Shown piece by piece: positions 15,534 through 24,167 of a stretch of DNA of 64,000 bases (positions are counted from its first letter, which is position 1; each line of letters begins with the position of its first letter). Both the position numbers and the translations under genes were made by a program. The notes under the pieces are model-generated. The model ran no database searches. It saw only the letters and a program-made list of their open reading frames with translations, and was not told the DNA's origin. The stretch lies in the NCBI RefSeq assembly GCF_033547095.1, contig NZ_CP137852.1, positions 3,093,501 to 3,157,500 of the forward strand, given 5' to 3'. The DNA is from Sediminicoccus rosea (GTDB lineage Bacteria; Pseudomonadota; Alphaproteobacteria; Acetobacterales; Acetobacteraceae).

Positions 15534-16328
15534 ATGCTCCGCGCGCCCCTGGCCCGCCGTGCCCTTCTCGCCGGCCTGCCGGCCACCCTCGCCGCCCCGG
15601 CCCGGGCGGCGCCCGACGGCTCGCTCCGGCGCGTGCTCGATGCGGGCGTGCTGCGCCTCGGCGTGCAGGTGGAGGGCACGGTCGCCGCTACCCGCGGTGG
15701 CGACGGCAGCCTGCGCGGCTACCTGCCGCAGCTCGGCCGGCGCATCGCGGAGGGGCTTGGCCTGCGCGCCGAATTCATCGCGGTGCCGCGGGGCGACATG
15801 CTGGGCCTGTCGCAGCAGGGCCGCTTCGACCTGGGGCTGGGCGGGGCCATCGCCAGCACCTGGCTCGCCATGAGCGCCCTGCTGAGCGACCCGATCATGC
15901 GCTTCCAGCTCGTCGTGCTCACGCCGCGCGAGCAGCCGGTGAGCGGCATGGCGGAGCTGCGCACCTGGCGCGTGGGCATCCTGGAGGGCCGCTCCTTCGC
16001 CGAGACGCTGCGCGAGGCGGGCGTGGAGGAGGAGCGGACCGTGATCTACCCCAGCTGGCAGGCCTCGGCCGAGGCGCTGGCGCGCGGCGCGAAGGAGGCG
16101 GCGATCGTGCCCACCTATCACGCGCGGGAGATCCAGCGGCTGGTGCCGCAGGCCACCACGCGCTTCACCCTGGGCGAGTTCTGGCACTGCGCCATCCTCC
16201 GCCCGGGCGAGCATGACCTGGTGCGGGCGGTGAACGTGCTGCTCTACCTGCTGCGGCAGGAGGGCGAGCTGCCGGCGCTGCACCGCGCCTTCTTCGACAC
16301 CGACCTGGGCGGGCGGAGGACGCTGTGA
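15534..16328 (+). CDS. Family 3 periplasmic binding protein
   Basis: The 264-aa product starts with an RR signal peptide (LARRALLAGLPATLAAPARA, cleavage near residue 25) followed by the family 3 opening LRRVLDAGVLRLGVQ. The central motif LGLSQQGRFDLGLGGAIAS replaces the usual ligand-handling region. The ATG at 15534 lies 2 nt after the previous stop; the same frame is open further upstream inside the previous gene, but only this start gives a signal peptide. Sequence similarity to the first and fourth proteins of the operon is only general, so these look like diverged paralogues for different ligands. Confidence 0.78.
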   Translation: MLRAPLARRALLAGLPATLAAPARAAPDGSLRRVLDAGVLRLGVQVEGTVAATRGGDGSLRGYLPQLGRRIAEGLGLRAEFIAVPRGDMLGLSQQGRFDLGLGGAIASTWLAMSALLSDPIMRFQLVVLTPREQPVSGMAELRTWRVGILEGRSFAETLREAGVEEERTVIYPSWQASAEALARGAKEAAIVPTYHAREIQRLVPQATTRFTLGEFWHCAILRPGEHDLVRAVNVLLYLLRQEGELPALHRAFFDTDLGGRRTL

Positions 16329-17149
16329 GCGCGCCCCCCGGCCCGCGGCGGCGGCACCTCCTGGCCCTGGCGGGTCTCGCCCTGGGCGGCTCCGCACCGC
16401 CCGGCGGCGCGCGGGCCGCGGCGCCGCCGGACATCCTGCGCCGCGTGAGGGACCAGGGCGTGGTCCGCATCGGCGTCTGGCTGGACGCGCCGCCCTGGGG
16501 CGGCTTCGACGCCGATGGCCGGCCCGATGGCTCCGAGGTCGCGATCGCGCGGCTGCTGGCGCGGGACATGGGCCTGCGCCTGCGCCTCGTGCGGCTGAAG
16601 GCCGGCGAGCGGATGGAGGCGCTGCTGGAGGATCGCTGCGACGTGCTGGCAGCCGCCCTGCCGATGGCGCCGCCGCAGATCGGGCGCGTCGCCTTCACCA
16701 TGCCGCATGGCAGGGTGAACACGGTCTTCGCCGCACCTTCCGGCCTTCGCCTCGAATCGATGGGCGACCTGGTGGGCCGGCGGGTGGCGATGTCGGCGGG
16801 GACGGTCGCGGCGGAAATGGCGCATGCGCAGCTCCCGCCCGGCGCCATCGCGCTCTTCACGCCGGGCACGCCGCAGACGGTGGAGGCGCTGCTGATGGGC
16901 GAGGCCGATGTGGCCGTCACCTATGACTGGCAGCTGAGGGACCTGCGCCTCGCGCGGCCGGACCTCGACATCCTGCCGCAACTGCCGCTGCATTCCTGGA
17001 GCTATGGCCTCGCCACGCAGCTCGGCCAGCCGGATTTGCAGCGCTTCCTGAACATCTTCCTCTATCTGCGCGGGGTGGACGGCACGCTGGCCGACATCCA
17101 CGCCCGCTACTTCGCCTCGCCCCTGCCCGAGGGGCTGCGCTTCCGCTGA
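16325..17149 (+). CDS. Family 3 periplasmic binding protein
   Basis: The 274-aa protein starts at a GTG overlapping the previous stop by 4 bp. A signal peptide (RRRHLLALAGLALGGSAPP..., cleavage near ARA-A at about residue 32) precedes a family 3 fold: ILRRVRDQGVVRIGVW, PDGSEVAIARLLARDMGLRL and RMEALLEDRCDVLAAALPM, all in standard order. It is the last gene of the four-receptor operon and is convergent with a tctC gene. No transporter membrane part follows, so it either feeds a permease encoded elsewhere or serves sensing. Confidence 0.82.
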   Translation: MSAPPGPRRRHLLALAGLALGGSAPPGGARAAAPPDILRRVRDQGVVRIGVWLDAPPWGGFDADGRPDGSEVAIARLLARDMGLRLRLVRLKAGERMEALLEDRCDVLAAALPMAPPQIGRVAFTMPHGRVNTVFAAPSGLRLESMGDLVGRRVAMSAGTVAAEMAHAQLPPGAIALFTPGTPQTVEALLMGEADVAVTYDWQLRDLRLARPDLDILPQLPLHSWSYGLATQLGQPDLQRFLNIFLYLRGVDGTLADIHARYFASPLPEGLRFR

Positions 17150-17160
17150 GCGGGGGCGCA

Positions 17161-17181
17161 GCCCGGATGCGTCACCCGGGC
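17161..17181. terminator. Hairpin between convergent binding-protein genes
   Basis: GCCCGG and CCGGGC arms with a 9-nt loop sit in the 45-bp gap between the SBP operon and the convergent tctC gene, a position that suits a bidirectional terminator. There is no T tract. Confidence 0.35.
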
Positions 17182-17194
17182 CCTGCGCGGAGCG

Positions 17195-18178
17195 TCACTC
17201 AGGCTCGACGCGGGCGAGGCGCAGCAGGGTCTGCGCCTTGTCGAAGTCGCGCGCGATGTAGCTGTCCAGCGCCGCGCCCGCCTGGAACAGCGGCACGATG
17301 CCAAGGCCGGTGAGGCGATTGCGGATCGCCTCCTCGCCCATGATCGCCTCCACCTGCGCGTTGATCTGGGCGATGATGCCCTCGGGCAGGCGCGGCGGGC
17401 CCCAGATGGCCCACCAGGAATGCGAATCCACGCTGGCAAAGCCGGCCTCGGCCGTGGTCGGGATCTCGGGCGCGGCGGGGCTGCGCTGCGGGGCCGTGAG
17501 GGCGATGCCGCGCAGGCTGCCCGCGCGCACCGGCGGCAGCATGGCCAGCATCGGGTCGGTGTTGAAGCCGAGGCGCCCGCCCAGCAGGTCCACCAGGATG
17601 GGCGCGGTGCCGCGATAGGGCACGAAGGTCACGTCGGCGCCGATCTGCCGCACGAACTCGATGGAGGCGAGGTGCCCGGCGGAACCGAGCGCCGAGACGC
17701 CGGCCGACCATTCGCGCGGATTGGCGCGGATGGCGGCGGCCATCTCCGCCATGGTGGTCTGCGGGCGGCTGGGGTTGATCGCCATGAGGCAGGGCCCCTC
17801 GCCCACGCGGGCCACGGGCTTGAGGTCGGTCAGCGGGTCGTAGCCCGGGGCGCGCATGACGAGGCGCGCGATGGTCTGCACCGAGGCCGAGACGAGCAGC
17901 GTGTAGCCATCCGGCGCCGATTGCGAGACACCGATGCCGCCCACCGTGCCATTGGCGCCGGCGCGGTTCTCGACGGTCACCGTCTGGCCGGTGCGCTCGG
18001 CCATGCGGGTGGCGATGGCGCGCGCCATGGTGTCCACCGAACCGCCGGGGGCGAAGGGAACGACGATGCGCACGGGCCGCGTCGGCCAGGCGGGCTGCGC
18101 GAGGGCGGGAAGTGCGAGGCCGGCCGGCAGGAGGCCGGCGCCGGCCAGCGCGGCGCGGCGGGTGAAGCGGGTGGTCAC
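17195..18178 (-). CDS. Tripartite tricarboxylate transporter receptor (TctC/Bug family)
   Basis: The 327-aa periplasmic protein follows the Bug pattern: signal peptide (TRRAALAGAGLLPAGLALPALA, cleavage near residue 27), then WPTRPVRIVVPFAPGGSVDTMARAI, VENRAGANGTVGG, PDGYTLL and VPYRGTAPILVDLLGGRL, where the two ligand-binding loops lie. The GTG at 18178 with AGGAG 11 nt upstream is chosen; the frame continues upstream to 18241 but adds residues before the signal peptide. No tctA or tctB is adjacent, as is common for these receptors in Acetobacteraceae and betaproteobacteria. Ligands are usually carboxylates. Confidence 0.9.
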   Translation of the reverse strand: MTTRFTRRAALAGAGLLPAGLALPALAQPAWPTRPVRIVVPFAPGGSVDTMARAIATRMAERTGQTVTVENRAGANGTVGGIGVSQSAPDGYTLLVSASVQTIARLVMRAPGYDPLTDLKPVARVGEGPCLMAINPSRPQTTMAEMAAAIRANPREWSAGVSALGSAGHLASIEFVRQIGADVTFVPYRGTAPILVDLLGGRLGFNTDPMLAMLPPVRAGSLRGIALTAPQRSPAAPEIPTTAEAGFASVDSHSWWAIWGPPRLPEGIIAQINAQVEAIMGEEAIRNRLTGLGIVPLFQAGAALDSYIARDFDKAQTLLRLARVEPE

Positions 18179-18260
18179 GGGCGTGAAATCTCCTGGCTGG
18201 GGCGGCGACGATAGACCGGGATTCGCGGGATGTTTACCCAAAATTCACACAGCGCCGCGC

Positions 18261-18905
18261 TCAGCTGGCGCGGCGCTGCTCAAGGGCCACGCGCAGCGCG
18301 CGCATTTCGCCTTCCAGCGCGGCAAGCCGCTCGCCCACCGGGTCGATTTCCTGCGCGGGCAGGCCATAGCCCACGGTCACCACCTCGGGGCAGTCGGGCC
18401 CGGAGCAACGGGCGGGAATGCCCACCACCGTCGTGCCGTCCGGCACGGAGGCGACGGCGACTGCATTGGCACCGACGCGCGCGCCGCGGCCCACGGTGAT
18501 CGGCCCCAGCACCTGGGCCCCCGCGCCGAGGATGGCGCCGTCCAGCACATCCGGGTGGCGCTTGCCCGCCTTGAGCGAGAGGCCGCCCAGCGTCACGCCG
18601 TGATAGATGGTCACGTCATCGCCGATCGTCGCCGTCTCGCCGATGACGACGCCCATGCCGTGGTCGATGAAGAGCCGCCGGCCGATCTTCGCGCCGGGAT
18701 GGATCTCGATGCCGGTCAGCATGCGCCCCAGATGCGAGGTGAAGCGGCCCAGGCCGCGCAGGCCCAGCGTCCAGAGCCGGTGCGCGAGGCGATGCCACAG
18801 CACCGCATGCAGGCCGGGATAGGAGAAGATGACCTCGGGCCAGGAGGGGCGCGCCGGGTCCCGCTCCCGGATCGAGCGGCCGAGTTCGATGATCTCGAGG
18901 GTCAT
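18261..18905 (-). CDS. cysE: Serine O-acetyltransferase
   Basis: The 214-aa enzyme makes O-acetylserine from serine and acetyl-CoA, the first step of cysteine synthesis. It is the short (EpsC-like) form: a reduced N-terminal helical part with [16 protein letters not shown] (about 28-43) and a left-handed beta-helix of hexapeptide repeats with [25 protein letters not shown] and GVTLGG. The active-site His of IDHGMG and the H-P-GAKIG His are present. An extra C-terminal tail (about 170-214) carries two Cys ([12 protein letters not shown]). It overlaps cysK by 4 bp (ATGA) and is translated after it. Confidence 0.92.
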   Translation of the reverse strand: MTLEIIELGRSIRERDPARPSWPEVIFSYPGLHAVLWHRLAHRLWTLGLRGLGRFTSHLGRMLTGIEIHPGAKIGRRLFIDHGMGVVIGETATIGDDVTIYHGVTLGGLSLKAGKRHPDVLDGAILGAGAQVLGPITVGRGARVGANAVAVASVPDGTTVVGIPARCSGPDCPEVVTVGYGLPAQEIDPVGERLAALEGEMRALRVALEQRRAS

Positions 18906-19921
18906 GCCAGCCAGCTTGGCACGGGCAGGCCCTTGGAGCGCAGGAATTCCGGGTTGAACAGCTTGGACTGGTAGCGCGCGCCCCCGTCGCAGAGGATGGT
19001 GACGATGCGGTGGCCGGGCCCCATGATCCGCGCCAGCTTCACCGCGGCGGCGACGTTGATGCCGGCCGAGCCGCCGATGCACAGCCCCTCATGCAGTGTC
19101 AGGTCGAAGACCTGTTCCAGCGCCTCCTCATCCGTCACCTGCAGCGCGTCATCGATCGGCGCGCCCTCCAGGTTGCCGGGCACGCGGGACTGGCCGATGC
19201 CCTCGGTGATGGAGCCGCCCTCACTCATCTCGGGCGTGCCGGTCTTGCGCCAGGCGTAGAGGGCGGAGCCCATCGGGTCGGCCAGCACCACGCGGGTGGT
19301 GGCGTCATGCGCCTTCAGCGCCAGGGCAATGCCGGCCAGCGTGCCGCCGGTGCCGCAGGCGCAGGTGAAGGCATCCACCCGGCCGCCCGCCTGGGCGATG
19401 ATCTCGGCGCCAGTGGTGCGGCGATGGCCCTCGCGGTTGTCCAGATTGTCGAACTGGTTGGCCCAGAGGGCGGAACCGGGGTCGGCCGCGTTCAATTCCT
19501 CCGCCAGCCGGCGTGAATAATGGACGTAGTTGCCGGGGTCCTTGAAGGGCTTGGCCGGGATCAGCCGGAGATCGGCGCCGATCATGCGCAGGAAGTCGAT
19601 CTTCTCCTGGCTCTGCGTCTCCGGCATCACGATGACGCTGCGGTAGCCGCGCGCATTGCCGACCAGCGTCAGGCCGATGCCGGTGTTGCCCGCCGTGCCC
19701 TCGACGATGACGCCGCCCGGGCGGAGCTCGCCCCGTGCCTCGGCCCCCTGGATGATGGCGAGCGCCGCGCGATCCTTCACCGAGCCGCCGGGATTCATGA
19801 ATTCGGCCTTGCCCAGGATCTCGCAGCCCGTGGCGGCGCTGGCGCGCCCGAGGCGGATGAGCGGCGTGTTCCCGATGGCGCCGAGGAGGCCCGGGACGGG
19901 TGCGGGTGTGATGGCGTTCAT
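18902..19921 (-). CDS. cysK: Cysteine synthase A (O-acetylserine sulfhydrylase)
   Basis: The 339-aa PLP enzyme replaces the acetyl group of O-acetylserine with sulfide to form cysteine. The PLP lysine lies in [11 protein letters not shown] (about 43-53), the substrate loop is [11 protein letters not shown] (about 74-84), and the phosphate-binding GTGGTLAG is near 192. It forms a cysK-cysE operon, so both steps of cysteine assembly are made together and may associate as the cysteine synthase complex. [16 protein letters not shown] and the length match the usual bacterial A-type enzyme, though the C-terminus is slightly longer. Confidence 0.93.
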   Translation of the reverse strand: MNAITPAPVPGLLGAIGNTPLIRLGRASAATGCEILGKAEFMNPGGSVKDRAALAIIQGAEARGELRPGGVIVEGTAGNTGIGLTLVGNARGYRSVIVMPETQSQEKIDFLRMIGADLRLIPAKPFKDPGNYVHYSRRLAEELNAADPGSALWANQFDNLDNREGHRRTTGAEIIAQAGGRVDAFTCACGTGGTLAGIALALKAHDATTRVVLADPMGSALYAWRKTGTPEMSEGGSITEGIGQSRVPGNLEGAPIDDALQVTDEEALEQVFDLTLHEGLCIGGSAGINVAAAVKLARIMGPGHRIVTILCDGGARYQSKLFNPEFLRSKGLPVPSWLA

Positions 19922-20022
19922 GGCGGTTGCATATCATCCCGGTTGTGTCGTGAAACAAGGGGTTTCCCCGGCGCAATGCGCGGGGCGCGGGGGTATCATG
20001 CGACGGTGCGGCGCATTTCACG

Positions 20023-20051
20023 TTGACGAACGATGATTGGCTCCATATCTC
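20023..20051 (+). promoter_or_regulatory. Sigma-70-type promoter for the second tctC gene
   Basis: TTGACG (20023-20028) and TATCTC (20046-20051) are separated by 17 nt in the AT-richer divergent region between cysK and the tctC gene at 20118. Confidence 0.45.
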
Positions 20052-20117
20052 ACGATCAACTGACGTATTTAATCCACGACATCGCCGGGTATTTCCCGAC
20101 GCCTGGAGCAGATCCCC

Positions 20118-21080
20118 ATGAACCGCCGCCAGATCCTTGCCCTCCCCGCCCTCGCCCTGGCCACCTCCGCCTTGGCCACCTCCGCCTGGGCGCAAGCCGA
20201 CCGCCCCATCCGCCTCATCGTCCCCGTGGCGCCGGGCGGCAGCCAGGACATCGTGGCCCGGCTCATCGCCCGCCACCTGGGCCCCGTGCTCGGCCAGAGC
20301 ATCGTGGTGGAGAACCACCCCGGTGCCGGCAGCAATATCGGCTATGAACTGGGCGCCCGCGCCCGGCCGGATGGCCTGACGCTGATCGCGGGCTCGGACA
20401 GCCTGTCCATCAACAAGGGCCTGTTCCGCCGCCTCTCCTTCGACCCGGTGGAGGATTTCGCGGCCGTGGCACAGGTCACCTCGGTGCCGCAGATCCTGGT
20501 GGTGAAGGCGGATTTCCCGGCGGCCAGCCTGGCCGATTTCGTGGCGCTCAGCCGCCGCCAGCCCATCGCCGTCGGCACGCCGGGCAATGGCAGCCTCTCC
20601 CACCTGCTGATCGAGCAGCTGCAGCAGGCGACCGAGACCCGCTGGACCCATGCGCCCTATCGCGGCGGCGCGCTGGCGGTGAATGACCTGCTGGGCGGCT
20701 CGCTCCAGGGCGTGATGATCAATATCGGCGCCGTCACGCAACATGTGCAGGCCGGGCGCCTGCGCGGCCTCGCCGTCTCGACCGGCGCGCGCACGGCCGC
20801 CCTGCCCGACGTGCCGACGCTGGCCGAGGCCGGCGTCTCCAACATCGCCGTCTCGGGCTGGCATGGGCTGGTGGCGCCGCGCGGCACGGAGGCCGCGACG
20901 GTGCTGCGCATCAACCAGGCCGTGGGCGAGGTGCTGCGCATCGCCGAGGTGCGGGAGCGTCTGGCCGCGCTCGGCATCGAGCCGGTGGATGCGCCGCCCG
21001 AGGCGCTGGCCGCCAAGCTGCGCGAGGATGCCGAGCGCTGGGCGCCGCTGATCCGCCGCACCGGCATGCAGCCCGATTGA
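20118..21080 (+). CDS. Tripartite tricarboxylate transporter receptor (TctC/Bug family)
   Basis: A second orphan Bug-type receptor, 320 aa. The signal peptide (MNRRQILALPALALATSALATSAWA-Q) contains a small internal repeat, ALATSALATSA. The mature part has RLIVPVAPGGSQDIVARLIA, VENHPGAGSNIG, THAPYRGGALAVNDLLGG and DVPTLAEAGV, in family order. A GGAG ribosome site precedes the ATG. It is transcribed divergently from cysK-cysE, with its own promoter-like elements. No membrane subunits lie nearby. The ligand is unknown; its sequence is clearly different from the receptor at 17195. Confidence 0.9.
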   Translation: MNRRQILALPALALATSALATSAWAQADRPIRLIVPVAPGGSQDIVARLIARHLGPVLGQSIVVENHPGAGSNIGYELGARARPDGLTLIAGSDSLSINKGLFRRLSFDPVEDFAAVAQVTSVPQILVVKADFPAASLADFVALSRRQPIAVGTPGNGSLSHLLIEQLQQATETRWTHAPYRGGALAVNDLLGGSLQGVMINIGAVTQHVQAGRLRGLAVSTGARTAALPDVPTLAEAGVSNIAVSGWHGLVAPRGTEAATVLRINQAVGEVLRIAEVRERLAALGIEPVDAPPEALAAKLREDAERWAPLIRRTGMQPD

Positions 21081-21111
21081 ACATCGCCGCCCCGGGGCCA
21101 CATCCCGGGGC

Positions 21112-21342
21112 GTGACTGAGACGCCGAAGCTCCGCTTCTACCTCTCCCATGTCGGCATCGGCATGGGACTTTCGGCCGTGTTCATGGCGGCGATCCTCTG
21201 GGCTGATCCGCTGGGCCTGGGCAGCCTGCTGGTGCGCTCCTCCGAGCACCCGCTGCCGCTGTTGCTGCTCTGGTTCTTCTGCGCGCTGACCTTCAGCTCG
21301 GTGCAATTGGGGGTGGCCATCATGCTGCGCTTCGAACGATGA
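21112..21342 (+). CDS. 76-aa two-helix membrane protein
   Basis: This small protein starts at a GTG 31 nt after tctC and ends overlapping the start of the SOUL lipoprotein gene by 4 bp. Two hydrophobic segments are predicted, about 12-33 (VGIGMGLSAVFMAAILWADPLG) and 47-72 (LPLLLLWFFCALTFSSVQLGVAIML), with a short polar loop between. The 4-bp overlap suggests co-expression with the SOUL protein. No family recognised. Confidence 0.6.
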   Translation: MTETPKLRFYLSHVGIGMGLSAVFMAAILWADPLGLGSLLVRSSEHPLPLLLLWFFCALTFSSVQLGVAIMLRFER

Positions 21343-21992
21343 GGCGGCGGCTGCTGCCCCTGCTACTGGCGCCTTTCCTCGGGGCGTGCTCCGTCTTCGG
21401 CATGCGCGACGGCACCGAGGAACCACCCTTCACCGTGATCGCCCGCCTGGGCCCCGCCCCAGGCGAGGTGGAGATCCGCCGCTATGCGCCGCGCCTCGTG
21501 GCCGAGATGACGGTCACGGGGGACGAGGTGAGCGCCCGCAGCGCCGCCTTCCGGCCGCTTGCCGCCTATATCTTCGGCGATAACACGGCCAGCGAGCGCA
21601 TCGGCATGACGGCCCCCGTGGCCCAAGGAAGCAACGCGGCGAGCAGCGAGCGGATCGGGATGACAGCGCCGGTCGCGCAATCCGGCGGCGCCGGGGAATG
21701 GCGCATCGGCTTCTTCATGCCGGCCCGCTACACGCTGGCCACCCTGCCCCGCCCGCGCGACCCGCGCATCACGATCGTGACCCTGCCCGAGGCGGAGCTG
21801 GCCGTGCTGCGCTTCTCGGGCCTGCCGGGCGCGGAGGCGGTGGCGGCGGCGCAGGCGCGCCTCGCGGCCGCACTCGAGGGCGGCTGCTGGCTTCCCAGCG
21901 GCACGGGCGGCGCCTGGTTCTACGACCCGCCCTGGACCATCCCGAACCTGCGCCGCAGCGAGGTCTGGCTGCCGGTCAGGAACAATTGTTGA
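21339..21992 (+). CDS. SOUL family heme-binding lipoprotein
   Basis: The 217-aa protein starts with a lipoprotein signal (LLLAPFLGAC, lipid-modified Cys at about residue 17). Family features are EVEIRRYAPRLVAEMTV (about 47-63), FRPLAAYIFGDN, the duplicated SERIGMTAPVAQ motif (about 87-98 and 104-115) and WRIGFFMPARYTLATLPRP. SOUL/HBP proteins bind heme or tetrapyrroles; the anchored form would sit in the envelope facing the periplasm. It shares a 4-bp overlap with the preceding small membrane protein. Its last 17 bp overlap the convergent gene's end. Confidence 0.85.
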   Translation: MRRRLLPLLLAPFLGACSVFGMRDGTEEPPFTVIARLGPAPGEVEIRRYAPRLVAEMTVTGDEVSARSAAFRPLAAYIFGDNTASERIGMTAPVAQGSNAASSERIGMTAPVAQSGGAGEWRIGFFMPARYTLATLPRPRDPRITIVTLPEAELAVLRFSGLPGAEAVAAAQARLAAALEGGCWLPSGTGGAWFYDPPWTIPNLRRSEVWLPVRNNC

Positions 21993-22314
21993 CCAGCAGG
22001 TCCTGGATGATCTGGTTCTGCAGCAGGCGCGGGCTGCCCGGCGTCTGGCGACCCAGCCGGATGCGCGTCGCCGTGCCGGGATTGAAGCGCAGATTTCCGG
22101 AGACCTTGTCGGTCAGCGCGCCCCGGTAGAGCACATTGGCGGAGACCACGGCCCCGCTGATGTTCCGCACCGTGGCGTAGTATTCCATCCCAGAGGGCGT
22201 GGCCTGGGTGGTCGTGTCGTTCAGCTGCAGGCGGCCGTTGCAGTAGTTGGCAAGCTGCGCCTGCGCCGAGAGCGGCAGGGCCAGGAGCATGGCGAGGGGC
22301 AGAAGGCGCAGCAT
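21976..22314 (-). CDS. 112-aa exported protein of unknown function
   Basis: A clear signal peptide (MLRLLPLAMLLALPLSAQAQ, cleavage near residue 18-20) is followed by about 92 residues with two cysteines (NYCNG and the C-terminal VNNCS) that could pair in the periplasm. Beta-rich patterns such as YYATVRNISGAVVSANVLYRG suggest an immunoglobulin-like or small beta-sandwich domain. No family recognised. Its 3' end overlaps the SOUL gene by 17 bp in convergent orientation. Confidence 0.6.
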   Translation of the reverse strand: MLRLLPLAMLLALPLSAQAQLANYCNGRLQLNDTTTQATPSGMEYYATVRNISGAVVSANVLYRGALTDKVSGNLRFNPGTATRIRLGRQTPGSPRLLQNQIIQDLLVNNCS

Positions 22315-22406
22315 GGTGTCACTCCCGCGAGTCAGGTCTTGTTAACCCCTGCCCCGGCCGGCTGCCAATCGGCAACTTCGATGCCGGGGCAAGGCGGCGC
22401 CGATGG

Positions 22407-23384
22407 TCAGCCCGTCACCATCGCGATCTTCCCGAAATGCGCATTCGCTTTCATATGCGCCAGCGCGTCATGCACCTCGTCCAGGTGGAAGACGCGATCC
22501 AGCGGCAGCGCCAGCTTGCCCGCCTCCAGCGCCGCCCAGAGGTCCTGCCGCATGAGGCGGACGATCTCCCGCACCTCCTCGTTGCTGCGGGTGCGGAAGG
22601 TGACGCCGATATAGGAAATGCGGCGCGCGGCATGCAGGTCGAAGTCGAAGTCCGCGACGGCGCCGCCCAGGCGGCCCACATTGATGATCCGGCCCAGGAT
22701 GCGCGTCGCCGCCAGCGTCTGCGAGACCAGCGGGCCGCTGATCTGGTCCACCACGGAATCCACGCCGCGGCCGCCCGTCGCGTCCAGCACCTGCTTCACC
22801 CAGGCGGGGTCGTTCGTGTCCACCGCCAGCGTCGCGCCGAACTCGCCGAGGCGCGCGCGCTTCTCGGGATTGGTCGAGCTGCCGACGATGACGGAGGCGC
22901 CCATGAGGCGCGCGATCTGCAGGCCCATCAGGCCGACGCCCGAGGAGGCGCCCTGGATCATGATGGCCGAGCCCGGGCCGCACAGCCCGTGCGTGACGAC
23001 CGCATTGTGCATGGTCTGCAGCGCGACCGGCAGCGTCGCCGCCACTTCCCAGGGCATGTTGGTGTCGGGCACCAGGTTCACGCGCCCCCAATCGGCGACG
23101 GCGTATTCGGCGTAGCAGGCGCCCATGCCGCCCATGACGCGCATGCCGGGCTTGAGATGCGCAGGCACCGCGCTGCCGCATTCGACGATCTCGCCGGCCG
23201 CCTCCAGGCCCGGGATGGCGCCGATGCCGCCCACCGCGCCATGCGCGTGGCCGGCCGCCACGCCGAGATCGGCGCGGTTCAGGCCAATGGCGCGCAGCTT
23301 GATGAGGATCTGCTCCGGCCCGGGCTTGGGCACGGGGACCTCCTGCAGCTTCAGGCCTTCTGCGGTGACGATGGCGGCTTTCAT
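22407..23384 (-). CDS. Zinc-type alcohol dehydrogenase-like / quinone oxidoreductase
   Basis: The 325-aa medium-chain reductase has an N-terminal GroES-like domain (IGLNRADLGVAAGHAHG, GLEAAGEIVECG) and a Rossmann domain with MIQGASSGVGLMGLQIARLMGA at about 138-159 for NAD(P)H. It lacks the structural-zinc cysteine cluster, as expected of quinone-oxidoreductase-type members. The ATG at 23384 with GGGAG upstream is chosen over a longer frame. It lies 60 bp downstream of the GntR gene on the same strand and may belong to the same transcription unit as the GntR and ThDP genes. Substrate unknown. Confidence 0.87.
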   Translation of the reverse strand: MKAAIVTAEGLKLQEVPVPKPGPEQILIKLRAIGLNRADLGVAAGHAHGAVGGIGAIPGLEAAGEIVECGSAVPAHLKPGMRVMGGMGACYAEYAVADWGRVNLVPDTNMPWEVAATLPVALQTMHNAVVTHGLCGPGSAIMIQGASSGVGLMGLQIARLMGASVIVGSSTNPEKRARLGEFGATLAVDTNDPAWVKQVLDATGGRGVDSVVDQISGPLVSQTLAATRILGRIINVGRLGGAVADFDFDLHAARRISYIGVTFRTRSNEEVREIVRLMRQDLWAALEAGKLALPLDRVFHLDEVHDALAHMKANAHFGKIAMVTG

Positions 23385-23444
23385 GGCGGGCTCCCTGGGA
23401 TTCGGCGCGGAGGCTAATCCCAAACCGCGCGTGGAACGAGAGGG

Positions 23445-24167
23445 CTAGCGGAGCTCGATCGCGTAGCGCAGCGCGCCGGTCTCGATCCAGGAGAGGCGGC
23501 GCTCCACCGGGCGGTCCATCACGTCATACGCGACGCGTGCGATGTGCATCACCGGCGCATCGGCAGCGAGGCCGAGCAGCGCCGCCACATCGGCGGGCGC
23601 GCCGATGGCGGCGAGCTTCTCGGTCACGCGCATCACCGTGATGCCGTGGTGGCGCTGGTAATGGACATAGAGCTCATCGCTGAGTTCGACACCGATGGGC
23701 AGCGTGAAGCCGGGAAACAGCGCCTCTGGCAGCGCGATCTCCTCCACGATGGGCGAGCTGCGGCCGAGGAAGCGCTGGCGCGTGAAGCGGTGCACCCGCG
23801 CACGGCGCGGCAGCGCGAGCGCGCGGGCTTCGTCGGGTGTGGCCGGGGCACGCTCCAGCCGGTGCAGGCGGCTGGTGGGGGTGAGGCGCCCGCCATCCAG
23901 CGCCTCGGCGCGGAAGAAGTGAAAGAGCGCGCGCTCGCTCGTCGCCTGGGTCACATAGGTGCCGATGCCCTGGCGGCGCTCGATCAGCCGCTGCGCCTCC
24001 AGCACGCCGAGTGCCCGGCGCAGCGTGCCCTGGCTGATGCCGAGCTGCGCGGCGAGCGCACCCTCGGTCGGCAGCGCCTCGCCCGGCTTCCATTCACCGG
24101 CCGCGATGCGCGCGCGCAGCTCCTGCTCGGCGCGTGCGTAAAGGGGCGCGCGCGCCAGTGTTGTCAT
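23445..24167 (-). CDS. GntR family transcriptional regulator (HutC subfamily)
   Basis: The 240-aa one-component regulator has an N-terminal winged HTH (about 8-72: YARAEQELRARIAAGEW, PTEGALAAQLGISQGTLRRAL, RRQGIGTYV) and a UTRA-type ligand domain (about 95-235) ending in a beta-rich SWIETGALRYAIELR. HutC-type GntR proteins respond to small organic acids or phosphorylated sugars. Its start overlaps the end of the ThDP enzyme gene by 4 bp, so it is translated in the same unit. The palindrome at 25821-25843 in the divergent promoter is the obvious candidate binding site. Confidence 0.88.
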   Translation of the reverse strand: MTTLARAPLYARAEQELRARIAAGEWKPGEALPTEGALAAQLGISQGTLRRALGVLEAQRLIERRQGIGTYVTQATSERALFHFFRAEALDGGRLTPTSRLHRLERAPATPDEARALALPRRARVHRFTRQRFLGRSSPIVEEIALPEALFPGFTLPIGVELSDELYVHYQRHHGITVMRVTEKLAAIGAPADVAALLGLAADAPVMHIARVAYDVMDRPVERRLSWIETGALRYAIELR

